A stretch of 64,000 nt of DNA, taken from Ehretia macrophylla. Taxonomy: Eukaryota > Streptophyta > Magnoliopsida > Boraginales > Ehretiaceae. The stretch lies in assembly GCA_037974665.1 (NCBI GenBank), contig CM075772.1, positions 35,007,052 through 35,071,051 on the forward strand. Direction: 5' to 3'. The position numbers and the translations under genes were made by a program. Under the pieces are notes generated by a model. It saw only the letters and a list, made by a program, of their open reading frames with translations, made no database searches and was not told the DNA's origin. How positions within the stretch are numbered: position 1 is the first letter of the stretch; each line of letters opens with the position of its first letter. Of this stretch, positions 61,369 to 64,000 are shown one piece after another.

Positions 61369-64000
61369 TGTGACACCCCGATCCCTTTCGAGACTGGGAG
61401 TTCTATCAATCAATCTAAACACAACCCAAATCCAAACCCGGGCATAATTTTTAGGAAAAACGGACGGAGTCTCCCCTGTTTCTAGGCAAAAAGCAAACCT
61501 GCGTCAGCATATAAGTGGACCAATACCATGTCCAAACATTCAACCACCTCAAGGCCATCCGAGCCTTGTTCTCAACAAGCAACCACAAGCAAATATACAT
61601 ACATTTGCAAGTACTAGACTATTCTAACTCTTCCTCTTAACAATACAAACATGTTTTGAAGTTAAGCTATACTAACTGATTACATAAACTAGCCTATCAA
61701 TTCACCTCAACTACTTAGCCAGATTTAAATTACATTTCTTTTAACAATAACTACATACAACATATGGAAGCATATATCTTTACAACTTCGACACTCAAGC
61801 CACATAGGCACGCAAGACAACTCTTCAGGCACGAACTTTCATGAAATCACGAACTTCCAGCTAACATGACATTTCCTGAAATGTGGTGGTGAGGAGTGAG
61901 TATACACAACACGTATACTCAGTGAGGGCGAGACAGATATCGAATTGGAGAGAAAGAAAGTCGTGCAATGCAAATGAGACAGTTAAGCAATATAACTGAT
62001 AAATAAGCAATCAAAACAAACAATCAATACAATAAACAATTACTAAAAGCATTAACACAACCATTCAAAGCTATACTACACTTTGAAGGCTATGGTTCAC
62101 TCATACGAGCAATGTACCATTTCACGAGCGATACATCAATCTCGAGCTTGATGTTGACAATGATGACAATAAGCGTGCATCCACCTTATAACACCAGTTT
62201 GGAATACCCCGGAAGTATCCATCAATTCTACGACCCAAATCTCCTTGGGAGGCAACCCAAGCGAGAAAAGGGAATAGCAGCGGAGCTAGAGCAACCAACA
62301 CTGGCAACCCGAGGCTACCCAGAGAGGCCCATCACTCACGCGCGAGACACTATGCAATACAAGACTCGATACAAGGCAATAAACGAGCGATAGCACAACA
62401 ATACAAACTAGTGACAACAAACGAGATAACAAGCAATCACAATCAATACTAACATTCAACTAACTTTTCAAGCATAACAAGCAATAATAAGCAACAATAA
62501 CACCAATTAAACAAGTATATCAAGCAACCCTAAGCATTCTATAGGCATAATATCAAGATAACAAGCAAAATCACAAATCTGCCCGAACTATTCAAACACT
62601 ACCATTTCCAAACGAGCCACGAGTTCTGGAAACCGACTTCGCCAATCCTCCTAGGTCACCATAAGGCACGTCCAAGGACCCCGAAACCCTACTTTACCCT
62701 AGAATTCGCGCAAAGCCCCGATTTCCCCCTTTGCTCGTTTGAACTACAACTATACCAACCAAACACCCAACCAACGCCATAATCGCACCAAAAGTGCTTC
62801 CATGGACTCCCGAAACAATGCCAACACGCAAAACGAGAAAATGCCAAACTCAACCTAAACGACCCCGACTTTCACTAAGTCATTTTTCTCCGTTTTTCCA
62901 TTACACATTCCAATTAAACCACACATTTAGGCATTCTAGCATACCTAGCACCTTTCTACATCAACAGACAACATAACAGTGCAACTTTATCGTTTCAAGG
63001 TTTTACTATTCATGTTTTACTATTCAATTAACAAATTATATTTCAATCTCAATATTCAACTGCAGAAAATGTTAAAAAGCTATAAATACATGTTCTATGA
63101 TTGCTAGAGAATATTCTTTAAGCCTCAAAATGATTAAAATAACAACATACGGATAAAACTCAAAAATTAAAGTTAACACATAAAACGTTCAAATTCGCAA
63201 ATAAACATGAAACTCTCACCTTAGAGGCTCCTAGACGCTAGGAAAACCTCGTAGAACGCCTCAGAAACCACCCCGTGCAAGCCCTCGCGAAGAATCGAAG
63301 ATTTGGCTTGAAATGTTTTTTTTTCTTCTCTTGCAAATTTCGGCCCTTTCATATTTTGTTCAGCCCTTTTTTTTTTGCTATTTTAGGCTATTAAAAAGGG
63401 CACAAGGTCAAAATGGTCAATCCCCATGGTCAAAGCTCACTTAAGTTGGTCAAACTAGCTTATTTTATGCATTTTTAGGCTAAAACAACTAAGGAAACAT
63501 CAATTCTAGCTAACAACAATTAAATTATAAAATTTAAGGCACTAAAATACTAGTTTCACTATTTGCTGAGGACTCGAATTCATTACCTAACTATCGCTCT
63601 CGATATGCAATGCACGTTGCGACAACAAAGAAGTAACAATTAATTCTCAAAGAATCTAAGAAATATATCATTTTTGGAAAGCATCATAGTTTAGAATTTA
63701 CTCCGGCTCGGAGTTAATTTTCTTATTTATTTGAAAACTGAGTGATTTTAACGCAAAACAACCAAAACCGATTTTTAAGATAATCAAAACAATCAAGGTA
63801 ATCAATATTCATTTAAAATAATTAATTTCACTAGTTCTAGAATATTTTAAAGAATTATGAAGTTAATATTAAGCTACAAATAAAGGTTAATATAAACACG
63901 TAGTCAAACACAATTAAACCCTAACATTTAAGATAACACTTAATTAATCACAAGAAAAGAAATTCAATTACTATAATTATTAGGAATATGTAATAATCTT
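61369..64000 (-). mobile_element. C5: family C LTR, running out of the window
   Basis: Starts TGTGACACCCCG, like C2 LTR-A, and is 2632 bp long at the window end without its TTATCACA terminus. It carries the usual block with TCTACGACCCAAATCTCC (about 62227), the CTCACCTTA motif (about 63217) and the TTGACC-containing promoter (about 63410-63455, minus). Whether it is solo or a full element cannot be told. Confidence 0.82.

Overview
This window is nuclear DNA from a flowering plant, most likely a eudicot. It is a dense nest of LTR retrotransposons built around a decayed block of mitochondrial DNA. The plant call rests on several Ty3/gypsy elements with initiator-tRNA-Met primer sites, very long LTRs of about 1.8-3.4 kb, a miniature TRIM element, and pseudogenes in the plant mitochondrial order atp8-cox3-sdh4. 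I found no intact cellular gene, rRNA, tRNA or CRISPR array.

Layout. 1-6569: left-pointing autonomous gypsy element H. Its uninterrupted gag-pol frame covers 3963-1 and leaves the window; it is followed by leader, primer site and 5' LTR. 6570-7762: unassigned AT-rich DNA. 7763-9610: LTR of family B. 9611-15073 and 37939-39866: two halves of one mitochondrial-like insert (LINE remnant, sdh4, cox3, a small atp8-headed ORF, atp8, a 221-codon ORF), split by element C1. 15074-37938: C1, a left-pointing element without gag-pol (LARD type). Its 5' LTR was hit twice. Element F (19892-27569, right-pointing, also without gag-pol) has a perfect ctatc target duplication. A TRIM called G (27941-35866, target duplication agtat) carries a second C-family element, C2. 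39867-47648: decayed autonomous element E (3' LTR, pol, gag). Its gag is cut by C4 (from 47649). The C4 3' LTR is cut by right-pointing C3 (48617-57938, duplication ggcac). The C3 5' LTR is cut by a solo H-type LTR (50134-52410). The C4 5' LTR is cut by C5 (61369 to the window end).

How the parts relate. H is the only element seen that still has a complete coding frame up to the window edge. C and F have none. They share with H the primer site and a base-paired leader motif, C also shares LTR modules with H, and C and F share with autonomous E a hairpin just before the polypurine tract. H-like elements are therefore plausible helpers for C and F.

The most unusual structure is inside TRIM G. 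It reads G-LTR, G interior, primer site, C-LTR, C-LTR, C interior, primer site, G-LTR. Two complete LTRs lie head to tail with about 17 bp lost at the junction, and the primer site is duplicated at both borders. This is the structure expected if an extrachromosomal two-LTR circle of C2 recombined into the primer site of a resident TRIM.
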